39,370 nucleotides of DNA from Chthoniobacter sp. (GCA_028293645.1 JAQGOK010000016.1:1-39370), one strand, 5' to 3'. Positions 9,677 to 17,449 are shown, numbered from the stretch's first letter. Made by a program: numbers and translations. The notes: generated from the sequence alone by a model not told the origin.

Positions 9677-10147
9677 ATGAATGAACCGTCCACGCGCGCG
9701 CCCGTTGATCCGCCCATCCTCGCCCAACCATGGGCGGTGCGCCTCGGCCTGTGCGTCTTGCTCGGCTTCGCAGCGATTCTCGCAATGACCTTTCGCGATG
9801 CTTCGCGGCGGAAAACGATCGAGCACTCGAGCGAGAACACGGCCGTGGGAGACCAGAGCTATTTCACGCGGCCAGCTGCCACGGTGAAGCTGCCGGTGCT
9901 CGCTGCCGAAATCGCTGGTCGCCCGCTTTACCTCACCGCCACCAACGGGATCGAAGTCCGCGACACCCATGTCGTCCGGGTGGATCGCGACGCGCAACGA
10001 GGGTTGACGCTTTACCAACTCGCCGCCAACGCCACGGACAAGGAGCGCGAGCGCGCTGGCAGGATGAAGAATGCCTACTTGCTGAAAGTGCAGCCGAGCG
10101 AATTTCTGAAGGTGCAGGATCTATCAGGGAAGGAGCAGGCTCCTTGA
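9677..10147 (+). CDS. hypothetical single-pass membrane protein
   Basis: A 156-residue protein that I do not recognise. A Pro-rich N-terminus is followed by one hydrophobic segment (residues about 19-40, AVRLGLCVLLGFAAILAMTF), so the remaining residues probably lie outside the cytoplasm. The soluble part (about 60-150) contains VKLPVLAAEIAGRPLYLTATN and VRDTHVVRVDRDAQRGLTLY, which suggest a small beta-rich domain. ATG 9677 is chosen since it gives a short N-terminus before the membrane segment; a frame open to 9569 overlaps the region where the divergent ThuA gene starts. It ends 34 bp before the stop of the convergent NlpC/P60 gene. Confidence 0.6.
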   Translation: MNEPSTRAPVDPPILAQPWAVRLGLCVLLGFAAILAMTFRDASRRKTIEHSSENTAVGDQSYFTRPAATVKLPVLAAEIAGRPLYLTATNGIEVRDTHVVRVDRDAQRGLTLYQLAANATDKERERAGRMKNAYLLKVQPSEFLKVQDLSGKEQAP

Positions 10148-10181
10148 AATGACGAGCGTTCCGGCTCGGAGTCGCGCGTTG

Positions 10182-10718
10182 TTACAAACCTTCCGGATGA
10201 CGGGCGGTGAAACCGGCGGCTGAGCGGCCGTCGGGACGCCAGCGCGGCCCGTCTTCTGCGCGGAAGCCGGTGGTATCCAGCCGCAGCCCGGCGACCGTCG
10301 CGAAGACGTGGCCCTTCCGTGCATACACGGTGATCCAACGGCCTTTGCCCCGGTTGCCGTAGCGGGTCAGTTCTCCCGAAGCAGCCGGACGGCCGATCGC
10401 CCCTGCGTGGCGGAGCAGGAAGGAGACGGTGCCGGAGCAGTCGTAGCCGCGATCATAAAAACTGCTGTGCCCTCCGCCCCAAACGTAGGGTTTGCGAGTG
10501 AGGTAATTGGTTGCCCAGATCGCCCGCTTCACCGCTTCCGGCGCCTCGTCCGGCGCATGCGCAATCCCACCGCGCAACTTGGCGCGGCTGCCCGGGACGG
10601 TAGGCCCGGACGTAGGCGGATTGGCGGACGTGTACTTCGCGACCGCAGCCGGAGAGAAAAGGACGAGCGCGAGGAATGCGCCGGCAAACCGGCGAATGGA
10701 ACGAGGAAGAAAGTGCAT
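10182..10718 (-). CDS. exported NlpC/P60-type peptidoglycan hydrolase
   Basis: A 178-residue protein with a signal peptide (residues 1 to about 27, ending AAVA) and an NlpC/P60 papain-like domain. The catalytic Cys is C94 in YDCSGTVSFLL, preceded by the usual KPYVWGGG strand; the catalytic His is H137 in GHVFATVAG. Such enzymes cleave peptide stems of peptidoglycan, often the D-Glu-DAP bond. ATG 10718 is chosen because it begins the signal peptide and sits 8 nt after AAAGGGA (complement of 10726-10732), a good ribosome-binding site. An in-frame ATG at 10781 would run through the structured leader and is rejected. That leader (10719-10911) is annotated separately as a possible riboswitch; NlpC/P60 genes are classic targets of c-di-AMP riboswitches. 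Confidence 0.9.
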   Translation of the reverse strand: MHFLPRSIRRFAGAFLALVLFSPAAVAKYTSANPPTSGPTVPGSRAKLRGGIAHAPDEAPEAVKRAIWATNYLTRKPYVWGGGHSSFYDRGYDCSGTVSFLLRHAGAIGRPAASGELTRYGNRGKGRWITVYARKGHVFATVAGLRLDTTGFRAEDGPRWRPDGRSAAGFTARHPEGL

Positions 10719-10726
10719 GTGCGAAT

Positions 10727-10885
10727 CCCTTTGCAAGAAAGGGGCCACGGCCGTTGGCAATCGTCGGAACGCCTGACGCACCGTCGCTCCAGTTCCGGGA
10801 TGAAAGGCCCGCCGGCGCCTTCACCCGACCGGGGTTGTCCCGGTTGGCGCCTCCGCCAGCTCTCCGCAATTCGTGGGCGGCGAAC
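10727..10885 (-). promoter_or_regulatory. structured 5' leader; candidate ydaO-like c-di-AMP riboswitch
   Basis: Read on the minus strand, the leader of the NlpC/P60 gene folds strongly. A perfect 6-bp hairpin ACCGGG/CCCGGT (10839-10844 with 10828-10833) is enclosed by two GGCGCC copies (10846-10851 and 10814-10819). It is followed by CGGGTGAAGG and then GGGCCTTTCATCCCGGAAC. CGCC (10879-10882) can pair with GGCG (10770-10773) as an outer stem. The strings GAGAGC, GGGTGAA, GGGC-CTTTCATCCCG-GAAC, AGC and CAGGCGT occur in the order found in ydaO RNAs. Just before the start codon, CCCTTT/AAAGGG (10727-10743) can hide the ribosome-binding site. Deviations: GGTGAAGG instead of GGTGAATC, no clear AGCTAAC, and only a weak second helix (TGGCG with CGTCA). 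It could instead be an unrelated structured leader. Confidence 0.45.
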
Positions 10886-10911
10886 GGTTCCTGCTTGTTT
10901 CACTCCTGAGA

Positions 10912-11613
10912 ATGCATGTCCTGATCGCCGATGACGACGCCGTCACCCGTCTGCTGCTTAGCTCTGCGCTGACGAAGCTCGGGCATGAAGTGCACGAGGC
11001 GGCGAATGGCCCCGAAGCTTGCGCGGCTTGGGAGGGTGGGCAGTTCCCCCTCATCATTTCGGACTGGATGATGCCTGATCTCGACGGGTTGGAGTTCTGT
11101 CGCCGCGTTCGGGGTGAGCCGCGCACTGCTTATACCTACGTCATCCTGCTCACCTCCCGCGCGGGCAAAACGGATTTTCTGGAGGCGATGAACGCCGGCG
11201 CGGATGACTTCTTCACGAAGCCGTTCGAAAACGATGAGTTTGCCGCGCGCGTCCGGGTAGCCGAACGCATTCTAGGACTGCATGCGAACCTGCGAGCGGC
11301 CAATACGGATCTGGAACGGCGGGTCTTGGAACGTTCGGTCGAGCTTGCCGAAGCGCTGCAGGCAAAGAGTGAATTTCTTTCGCGTGCGAGTCATGAACTC
11401 CGCACCCCGATGGGTCACGTCCTCGGATATGCGCAGCTTCTGGCGATGGATCCGCTGACGGACGAGCAAGCCGTCAGTGTTAATCAGATTCTAACCAGCG
11501 GTGCTCATCTGTTGAAGGTGATCGACCGCATCCTCGCTATCTCGGACGCCCGGCCGGAAGATCTGAGTTTCCTCGAGACCGCTCCGGAAGTCCCAGGCAG
11601 CGACCCGTGTTGA
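10912..11613 (+). CDS. response-regulator receiver fused to HisKA, without ATPase domain
   Basis: A 233-residue protein. Residues 3-120 are a receiver domain: acidic pocket ADDD (6-9), phospho-acceptor D51 in LIISDWMMPDLDG, the switch Thr/Ser in ILLTSRAG, and the conserved Lys in FFTKPF. A helical linker leads to a HisKA dimerisation domain with phospho-histidine H161 in RASHELRTPMGHVLGYAQLL. The protein then stops without the HATPase domain that normally follows, so it cannot autophosphorylate; it may be phosphorylated in trans or act as a relay, or it may be the truncated remainder of a hybrid kinase. ATG 10912 begins the first beta strand. Downstream lie small frames of uncertain status and then a full-length sensor kinase on the same strand. 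Confidence 0.85.
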   Translation: MHVLIADDDAVTRLLLSSALTKLGHEVHEAANGPEACAAWEGGQFPLIISDWMMPDLDGLEFCRRVRGEPRTAYTYVILLTSRAGKTDFLEAMNAGADDFFTKPFENDEFAARVRVAERILGLHANLRAANTDLERRVLERSVELAEALQAKSEFLSRASHELRTPMGHVLGYAQLLAMDPLTDEQAVSVNQILTSGAHLLKVIDRILAISDARPEDLSFLETAPEVPGSDPC

Positions 11614-11834
11614 GCGGCCATTCATTTCGTCGCGCTGAACCACTCCCTTTCCATGAAAGCCCCGAAAGCGAACTCCAAACTCACCGCGGTGCGGAAGTCA
11701 GGCGCGCGGTCAGCAAGGACCAGGAACGCGGAGCAGTGCTGGCGCTCGATCAGGCTGCGATGGGCCGCAGCCGCCAGGGGGATGTGGTCAAGAGCAAGGG
11801 TCTGCGCACCCGCCGCAACGGCGGCAAGCTCTGA
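11607..11834 (+). other. doubtful small frame between the two signalling genes
   Basis: This stretch of the 545-bp gap between the receiver-HisKA gene and the next kinase has no gene that I recognise. A frame opening at GTG 11607 encodes 75 residues. Its last 40, from about [20 protein letters not shown] to [11 protein letters not shown], read like a small basic protein, while a different frame opening at ATG 11653 begins [19 protein letters not shown], which looks like a plausible start. A single frameshift near 11700-11710 would join them into a protein of about 60 residues. The stop overlaps the next ATG (ATGA at 11831-11834), as in coupled gene pairs. It could be a decayed small gene or chance. 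Confidence 0.25.
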
Positions 11835-12058
11835 TGAAAACGCTTTTCAAACTCTTCCCGGGGCAGGAGGGACCGCGTGCCGCGTTGCTCCAGAGGCCGC
11901 TCGAAGAAATCGTCGGCTACACCTTCGAGACTTTCATGGTGACCGAAGAGCGCAGGGTGAGCGGCACGGCGTCTCGATCCGCCGCGAGCGCCGCCATGGC
12001 CACGGTTTCGGGCTCCACAGTGCTGCGCTGGCGGCCAGGGAAATGGGCGGCTCGCTGA
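11834..12058 (+). pseudogene. small frame fused into a decayed kinase fragment
   Basis: ATG 11834 overlaps the preceding stop by 4 bp and opens a 74-residue frame. The first 40 residues ([40 protein letters not shown]) look like a real small protein of unknown family. After about position 11955 the frame reads through, out of phase, a stretch that encodes a histidine-kinase ATPase box in another frame. The C-terminal half is therefore probably junk created by a junction between two unrelated sequences. I do not recognise the N-terminal part; it could be the beginning of a gene whose remainder has been lost. Confidence 0.3.
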
Positions 12059-12162
12059 CCGCGCAGAGTGACGGTCCCGGGTGCGGGGCCTTATTCGTCC
12101 TCACCTCGGTCCCGCCGTCCTTGAGTCCTTCTGTCGAACCGCCTGGAGTTCGCGGTTCATGA
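11967..12162 (+). pseudogene. fragment of a histidine-kinase HATPase domain
   Basis: In the frame of position 11968 the translation reads [19 protein letters not shown], then [20 protein letters not shown] and CGALFVLTS. This aligns with the last part of the adjacent full-length kinase ([20 protein letters not shown], then [20 protein letters not shown]), covering the F and G2 boxes and the final strand of the ATPase domain. No N or G1 box and no in-frame start can be found upstream, so it is a remnant rather than a gene. By eye the DNA is only roughly 70 percent identical to the neighbour, so it is not a recent duplication. It is of the [13 protein letters not shown] subtype, unlike the SHELRTP-type HisKA domain upstream. 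Confidence 0.65.
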
Positions 12163-15071
12163 TGTCCCTCAACCAGCTCTTCTCGACCGGCGGGTTTATC
12201 CCGCACGGGCAGAGTTACCTCCCGGATGCCAATGTGATGTGGCTTCACATCGTCTCGGATGCGCTCATCGCGCTGGCCTACTTCGCCATCCCGATGACGA
12301 TGATCTACATCGGACGGAGGCGCAAAAATCTGCCCTTCGACGGGATGTTTGCATGGTTCGGCGTTTTCATCCTCGCCTGCGGCGCCACGCACGCTCTCGA
12401 GATCTTGAACATCTGGCAGCCGCTCTATCGCTTCTCCGGAGTCGTGAAGGCCTTCACCGCACTGGCTTCCATCATTTGCGCGACCGTGCTGATCCGGATG
12501 ATTCCGCGCCTGATCGCCATGCCGAGTCTGGCCAAAATGCAGGAAAGCGAGGAGCGCTTCTCCGGCGCGTTCGAACATGCGCCCATCGGCGTCGCGCTGG
12601 TTTCACCGGAGGGTGGCTGGATCAAAGTCAACCGGGCGCTCTGCGAGCTGGTGGGTTACTCCGAGGCCGAGTTGCTCAAGGGCAGGTTCCAGGACATCAC
12701 GCATCCGGAGGATCTCGAAAGGGATATGGAGCATCTGCGCGGAATGCTCACGGGAGAGATCGCCATCTACGAGATTGAGAAGCGCTATCTCCATCGACAG
12801 GGCCATGTTGTGCCGGTTCAGCTTAATGTGTCACTCGTCCGCGATGTCCGAGGCCAGCCACGGTACTTCATCTCGCAAATCCAGGACATCGCCGCCCGCA
12901 AGCAGGCCGAAGCAAGGCAACGCGCGGAAGAAGAGCGTTACCTCCGCCAGCGCAATGCTCTGATCAATGTCACCCGGGGAGGTGCGCTGAGTGGTGACGA
13001 CCTGAGCGGCACGATGCGGCGACTCACCGAAACCAGCGCCGCGACTTTGGGCGCCGCGCGGGTCAGCGTTTGGCGCTATAACGAAGAGCGCACCGCCATC
13101 CGCTGCGTGGACCTATACGAGCGGGAGGCGGATCGGCACACCGCCGGCATGGAGTTGTCCGCGGCGGACTACCCGGCATACTTCAGAGCGCTGGCCACGC
13201 AGCAGGTGATTGCCGCGGAAGACGCGCATCTCGACCCGCGCACCAGCGAGTTCGCGGAGAATTATTCCCGGCCGTCCGGGATCACCTCGATGCTGGACGC
13301 GCCCATTCACCTGGGTGGAGCGGCCGAAGGGGTCCTGTGTCACGAGCATGTCGGCCCGCCGCGTCGATGGACGGGAGATGAGGAAACTTTCGCCGTGGCC
13401 GTGGCGAATGTCGCGTCCCTGGCCCTGGAAGGTTCAGAGCGCCAACGAGCGGAGCAGCAGTTGCGAGAGAGCGAAGGCCGCTACCGCGCCGTGGTGGAGT
13501 GGTCGCCGCAAGCCATGATCGTCCATCGCGGGGTGCAGGTGCTTTTTGCAAACTCAGCGGCTGTCGCGATGTTTGGCGGAACCTCCCTGCAGGATCTCGC
13601 CGGCAAGCCGGTTCTCGACCTGGTCCATCCCGATTCGCGTCAGCTCGTTCTCGAGCGGATCCGGAGTCATGCGGACCCGGGCGCCATCCACCCGATGGCG
13701 GAGCAGAGATTGCTCAAGCTGGACGGTACGCCCATCGATGCCGAAGTCCGTGGCACCTCGATCTCTTTCGGAGGAGAGCCCGCGATCCTCGCTTCGATCC
13801 AGGACGTCACGGAGCGCAAACGGGCTGCGGAGGATCTGGCGGCCAGTGAAGAACTGCTCCGCCAGTTCATCCGGCACAGCCCGGCTGCCATCGCCATGCT
13901 GGATACGCAGATGCGTTACGTGCAGGCCAGCGAACGTTGGATTCAGGATTACCAACTCACTGGAGAGGAAATCATCGGCCGGGGGCACTACGAGATTTTC
14001 CCCCACATGCCGCAGCGTTGGAAAGACGCCAGCCAGCGGGTGCTCGCCGGTGCGATCGAACGCTGTGACGAGGACCACTTCACGCAGGCCGATGGCTCGG
14101 TTGATTGGTTGCAGTGGGAGGCACGCCCCTGGCGGGACGCGAGCGGAGAAATCGGCGGGCTGATTTTCTTCACTCAAGTGATCACCGGGCGCAAACGCGC
14201 GGAAGCGGAAACGGAGCGGCTGAGCCGGCAACTGATCGGCCTCTCGCGGCAGGCGGGGATGGCGGAAGTCGCCACGAGCGTGCTGCACAATGTCGGCAAC
14301 GTCCTGAATAGCGTGAATATCTCGGCCGCACAGGCCTCCGATAAAGTCCGCCACAGTTGTGGCGTCGATCTCCTGCGCGTGGCCGCTCTGCTGGAAGAGC
14401 ACCGGGACGATCTACCGAAATTTCTCGGCACCACCCAGGGTGCGCAGTTGCCCGGCTTCATCACCGCCCTGGCGGACGCGCTCGCCGCGGAGCAGCGCGT
14501 CGCCCTGGAGGAGTTGGGATCGCTGACGACGCACATCGATCACATCAAGGAAATCGTCGCCATGCAGCAGACCTATGCTCGCATCGCCCCGATGATCGAA
14601 GACATCTCGCCAGTGAGCCTGGTGGAGAATGCCCTGCAGATGAATGGAGCAGCGCTTGAACAGCAAGGCGTGGAGATCGTTCGCGAGTACGCAGGCGCGC
14701 GGTCTTCCATCCGGGTCGATAAACACAAAGCGCTGCAGATCCTGGTGAACCTGATCCAGAATGCCGGTCACGCACTGGCGGATGGCGAAACTGACCGCAA
14801 ACGCCTGATCCTGCGCATCCGCGAGGACGACGGCACCACGGTCGAAATTGAGGTGGCCGATGAAGGAGTCGGGATTCCTGCCGGGAATCTGACGCGCATC
14901 TTTGAACACGGTTTCACCACGCGCAAAGAGGGGCACGGTTTCGGTCTGCACAGCGCAGCGCTCGCCGCGCAGGAACTCGGCGGACTGCTCAGCGTGCAGA
15001 GTGATGGACCGGGGAAAGGCGCCGTGTTCACCCTCGCACTGCCGATGCAGGGAGGAGTTCTCAAAGCATGA
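12159..15071 (+). CDS. sensor histidine kinase with ethylene-receptor-like copper-binding N-terminus
   Basis: A 970-residue kinase. Residues 25-112 form three membrane helices that match the ethylene-binding domain of plant ETR1 and cyanobacterial homologues: [34 protein letters not shown] and [19 protein letters not shown]34, Y41, I44, P45, I71, C74 and H78 all sit exactly 9 positions after ETR1 D25, Y32, I35, P36, I62, C65 and H69; C65 and H69 hold the copper ion. Then follow PAS (127-251), GAF (261-428), PAS (435-554), PAS (560-683), a dimerisation region with probable phospho-His H710 in [11 protein letters not shown], and an HATPase domain with N box [11 protein letters not shown]1 DEGVGIP and G2 [13 protein letters not shown]. 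There is no receiver domain. The start is ATG 12159 (or 12162), with GGAG about 10 nt upstream; an in-frame ATG at 12081 would overlap the kinase fragment. A decayed regulator overlaps its stop. Confidence 0.93.
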   Translation: MMSLNQLFSTGGFIPHGQSYLPDANVMWLHIVSDALIALAYFAIPMTMIYIGRRRKNLPFDGMFAWFGVFILACGATHALEILNIWQPLYRFSGVVKAFTALASIICATVLIRMIPRLIAMPSLAKMQESEERFSGAFEHAPIGVALVSPEGGWIKVNRALCELVGYSEAELLKGRFQDITHPEDLERDMEHLRGMLTGEIAIYEIEKRYLHRQGHVVPVQLNVSLVRDVRGQPRYFISQIQDIAARKQAEARQRAEEERYLRQRNALINVTRGGALSGDDLSGTMRRLTETSAATLGAARVSVWRYNEERTAIRCVDLYEREADRHTAGMELSAADYPAYFRALATQQVIAAEDAHLDPRTSEFAENYSRPSGITSMLDAPIHLGGAAEGVLCHEHVGPPRRWTGDEETFAVAVANVASLALEGSERQRAEQQLRESEGRYRAVVEWSPQAMIVHRGVQVLFANSAAVAMFGGTSLQDLAGKPVLDLVHPDSRQLVLERIRSHADPGAIHPMAEQRLLKLDGTPIDAEVRGTSISFGGEPAILASIQDVTERKRAAEDLAASEELLRQFIRHSPAAIAMLDTQMRYVQASERWIQDYQLTGEEIIGRGHYEIFPHMPQRWKDASQRVLAGAIERCDEDHFTQADGSVDWLQWEARPWRDASGEIGGLIFFTQVITGRKRAEAETERLSRQLIGLSRQAGMAEVATSVLHNVGNVLNSVNISAAQASDKVRHSCGVDLLRVAALLEEHRDDLPKFLGTTQGAQLPGFITALADALAAEQRVALEELGSLTTHIDHIKEIVAMQQTYARIAPMIEDISPVSLVENALQMNGAALEQQGVEIVREYAGARSSIRVDKHKALQILVNLIQNAGHALADGETDRKRLILRIREDDGTTVEIEVADEGVGIPAGNLTRIFEHGFTTRKEGHGFGLHSAALAAQELGGLLSVQSDGPGKGAVFTLALPMQGGVLKA

Positions 15072-15313
15072 GCTCAGCGAGCTCGACGTCCCGCAGAAGC
15101 ATCCTGCTGATTGACGCCAGGCGGGCGATCAACCGGAGACTACCACCGCGCCGGAAGGTGGAGGGCGTGCTTCGCGGTCGTGCCGGCTTCAGCGTTTGCG
15201 TTCCTGAATGCCGGCGATCTTCAGGCCGTCATCGGTCCGGCTTAGCTGCACGATGTTCTCCGTCTCTCCCTTGGCACTCCCTTCCGGCCCGCGAAGCGCG
15301 TAGCGAATCCTGA
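15068..15313 (+). pseudogene. decayed response-regulator start overlapping the kinase stop
   Basis: ATG 15068 overlaps the kinase stop by 4 bp (ATGA), the standard arrangement for a kinase with its cognate regulator. The first residues, [20 protein letters not shown], resemble the opening of receiver domains found beside this kinase subtype (pattern ILLIDDNRAIH). The second acidic residue is replaced by Ala, and the resemblance ends after about 25 residues in Arg- and Pro-rich sequence. The frame stays open to 15313 but from 15189 it runs antisense to the convergent peptidoglycan-binding gene. The reading is that the partner regulator has been truncated and is no longer functional. A chance frame is possible, but the coupling and the ILLID match make a remnant more likely. 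Confidence 0.5.
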
Positions 15314-15998
15314 ATCGCAGGGAGGTCCGGCTCTCGTCCGCGCGCAGCACTTCCGGCCCGCTGGTCAGGGTGAACGACCGACTGGGCCAGCGCCGATAGT
15401 AATTGCGCTGATCCTTCTCCACGAATTTGCGGGTCACTCTGCCGCTTCCGAAATAATTCACCTGATCGGCGTAGAAGCTAATCTCCTCGTCGGGCTTTGT
15501 TTGCTCCGCGGCCTTCAGATAATCGCGCACGAACTCGTCCGCTTCTTCCTTGGAGATCAGGTTGGACGTCCGCGGCCGCGGCGCTTGCTCAATCGGCCTG
15601 GGAGGCGGCACAGCGGCTTGCACGCGCGGGGCTGTGGCTGCCTCCGGAGGGTCAGCGGATTCAAGCCGCTCCAGAAACTCCTGATCGTCCTGTGCCGACT
15701 CTTGCGCCAGCGCGCGCACCGAGCGACTGCCCGTATCAGTCGCGGCTGTCTGCAAGTTTTCCAGCGTTGCCGTATCCATCTCACCCGTCACCGGGAGGCC
15801 GCGGTGAATCTGGAAACGCCGAAAGGCTGCGCGCGTTTCCGCGTCGAGCGTTCCCGTCACTTCACCAAAATAGAATTGCTGCTCCTTCAGCGTCTTTTGC
15901 ACGGATGCGAGTGGGCCGCGGACCGATCCCTCCGGAGCTTGAGCGCGCGATCCGGAGAGCAGCATCAGACTGGCCAGGCAGGCGACGAGCGTTTTCAT
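15189..15998 (-). CDS. exported peptidoglycan-binding-domain protein
   Basis: A 269-residue protein with a signal peptide (MKTLVACLASLMLLSGSRAQ). Residues about 28-78 are a PG_binding_1 domain (VQKTLKEQQFYFGEVTGTLD, TRAAFRRFQIHRGLPVTGEM), the three-helix fold that binds peptidoglycan. A Pro/Ala-rich linker (about 110-155) leads to a C-terminal alpha+beta domain (160-269) with YLKAAEQTKPDEEISFYADQ and VNYFGSGRVTRKFVEKDQRN, which resembles an NTF2-like fold and has no catalytic motif that I can see. The role is probably structural or regulatory at the wall. ATG 15998 is supported by GGAGGA just upstream. The DUF817 gene ends 78 bp before it on the same strand. Confidence 0.85.
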   Translation of the reverse strand: MKTLVACLASLMLLSGSRAQAPEGSVRGPLASVQKTLKEQQFYFGEVTGTLDAETRAAFRRFQIHRGLPVTGEMDTATLENLQTAATDTGSRSVRALAQESAQDDQEFLERLESADPPEAATAPRVQAAVPPPRPIEQAPRPRTSNLISKEEADEFVRDYLKAAEQTKPDEEISFYADQVNYFGSGRVTRKFVEKDQRNYYRRWPSRSFTLTSGPEVLRADESRTSLRFRIRYALRGPEGSAKGETENIVQLSRTDDGLKIAGIQERKR

Positions 15999-16076
15999 GC
16001 TCCTCCAAATCGCCTGCGCCGCGGCCAGCGGTCTTGCGCCGCAATGGAAGCCGGCAATCGACCTTCCGTCCAAGCA

Positions 16077-16913
16077 CTAAGCCGGTCGCTCGCGCGTCAC
16101 CGTCTTCTCGCCTTCGCGCACGTGCTTGAGATCCGCCACGAGGATGAAGGTCACGATGACCAGCAGCGCCCACGAACTGATCTTTCCTGCCGAGACGAAC
16201 GCCCACGCGTGTTGCTGGTTCGGGTAAACCCAGGCGCCGAAAAAGGTGGCCATATTCTCTGCCACCCACACGAAAAACCCGATCAACGCAAAGCTCAGCA
16301 CCAAAGGCATCGAGCGCTCCCGCTGGCGAACGGTGAACTGGACGCGCGTCCGCGCAAAAACAACGATCACCGCCACGATCAGCCACCAGCGAAAGTCTCC
16401 GATCCAATGGTGGGTGAAAAAATTGGCATAGATCGCCGCGCTCAAAAGCAGGCTGAGCCAGTGCGGTGGATAGCCAGTCAGCCGCAGCCGCAGCAGCCGC
16501 CAGGATTGGCACATGTAGCTGGCCACCGCCGCATACATGAACCCGCTGTAGAGCGGCACCGCGCCGAGCTTGGTCACCGCTGGTTCGGGATAACTCCACG
16601 AGCCGATGTGCGGCTGCGTCTTGAACCATTCCAGCCCGAGCCCGAGCAGATGAAACACCATCAAGACCGCGGCCTCGGCCAGCGTTTCCACGCGCAGCAG
16701 CAGCAGCACCGCCTGAATGCTCAACGCCGCAAGGAGAATGAAATCGTAACGCGGAAGAGGTCCCAAAGGGATGAATCTGGAAAGCACCAGCGCCGCCAGA
16801 AAGGAGCCAGCAAAGACACACGCCTGCACCTGCTTCCAGCCAAAGAGAAGGAACTCCAGAATCGCCTGCCGCGACGCAGACGTGGCGGAGGGGACAGGTT
16901 CGTGGGCCGCCAT
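16077..16913 (-). CDS. DUF817 integral membrane protein
   Basis: A 278-residue polytopic membrane protein with about seven to eight hydrophobic helices. It matches DUF817 through several diagnostic stretches: EFLLFGWKQVQACVFAG near the N-terminus, LEWFKTQPHIGSWSYPEP in the middle, VPLYSGFMYAAVASYM, and LIGFFVWVAENMATFFGAWV followed by YPNQ and GKISSWALLVIVTFILVADL near the end. The biochemical role of DUF817 is unknown to me. ATG 16913 is chosen because GGAGGG lies directly upstream; the frame is open much further, but that sequence overlaps the divergent SnoaL-like gene. It lies upstream of the peptidoglycan-binding gene on the same strand. Confidence 0.88.
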   Translation of the reverse strand: MAAHEPVPSATSASRQAILEFLLFGWKQVQACVFAGSFLAALVLSRFIPLGPLPRYDFILLAALSIQAVLLLLRVETLAEAAVLMVFHLLGLGLEWFKTQPHIGSWSYPEPAVTKLGAVPLYSGFMYAAVASYMCQSWRLLRLRLTGYPPHWLSLLLSAAIYANFFTHHWIGDFRWWLIVAVIVVFARTRVQFTVRQRERSMPLVLSFALIGFFVWVAENMATFFGAWVYPNQQHAWAFVSAGKISSWALLVIVTFILVADLKHVREGEKTVTRERPA

Positions 16914-17065
16914 CACCCTCCATCCTGTTCGGTTTTCAGAGCAATGCGATGCCTTCAGTGCCGAGCCGTGACGGTCACGCGGAGCTTTCGACCCGGCGTC
17001 GCGCGCGCCCGCCGGCCGAAGCTTTGTCCTGTCGTTTCCATCGCCATGCAAGCAGCCTCGCCCCC

Positions 17066-17449
17066 ATGAGTGCACAGACGCGAGAGCTCGCCCGCCGTTG
17101 GTTTGAGGAAGTTTGGAATGAGCGCCGGGCGGATACCATCGAAGAGTTGGTGCACCCCCACTGCATCGGCCATCACGAGGGCAGAATGACCCGCGGCAGT
17201 GCCGACCTGAAAGTGATGCGCGATCAGTTGCTCACGATGGTCGCGGATCTGCGCGTGGTCATCGAGGACATCTGCGCTGAGGACGACAACGCAGTCGTGC
17301 GCTGGCGTTTCGCCGGCGTCTCGTCGGCTGGTTCGCGGAAGCCGATTTCGTTCGAAGGGATGACGTGGCTGAAGTTCTCCGAAGGCAAAGTGATCGAAGG
17401 TTGGGATCGCTGGAATCAGGCGGCTTTCCTGCAGCAGGTGGCCATGTGA
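17066..17449 (+). CDS. SnoaL-like / NTF2-fold protein
   Basis: A 127-residue single-domain protein of the SnoaL-like polyketide cyclase (NTF2-like) family. RELARRWFEEVWNERRADTI opens the first helices, ELVHPHCIGHH follows, then MRDQLLTMVADLRVVIEDIC and a beta sheet ending SFEGMTWLKFSEGKVIEGWD. Members are small alpha+beta barrels that act as isomerases, cyclases or hydrolases, or bind ligands without catalysis; nothing here tells which. The start at ATG 17066 matches the usual N-terminus; the open frame from 16949 adds a low-complexity extension overlapping the divergent DUF817 promoter region. It ends 30 bp before the stop of the convergent DNA glycosylase gene. Confidence 0.82.
   Translation: MSAQTRELARRWFEEVWNERRADTIEELVHPHCIGHHEGRMTRGSADLKVMRDQLLTMVADLRVVIEDICAEDDNAVVRWRFAGVSSAGSRKPISFEGMTWLKFSEGKVIEGWDRWNQAAFLQQVAM

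Noticed and set aside
10719-10781. N-terminal extension of the NlpC/P60 protein to ATG 10781
   Set aside because: It would displace the signal peptide from the N-terminus and cover the hairpin and ribosome-binding site before ATG 10718.
10768-10885. Cobalamin, glycine or SAH riboswitch in the same leader
   Set aside because: The diagnostic boxes of these RNAs (the cobalamin B12 box, the glycine CTCTCAGG-like end, the SAH CGCUGCAAC core) were not found, while several ydaO strings were.
15501-17069. 522-residue plus-strand frame across the peptidoglycan-binding and DUF817 genes
   Set aside because: It is antisense to two genes with clear family motifs, and its composition is that of a shadow frame.
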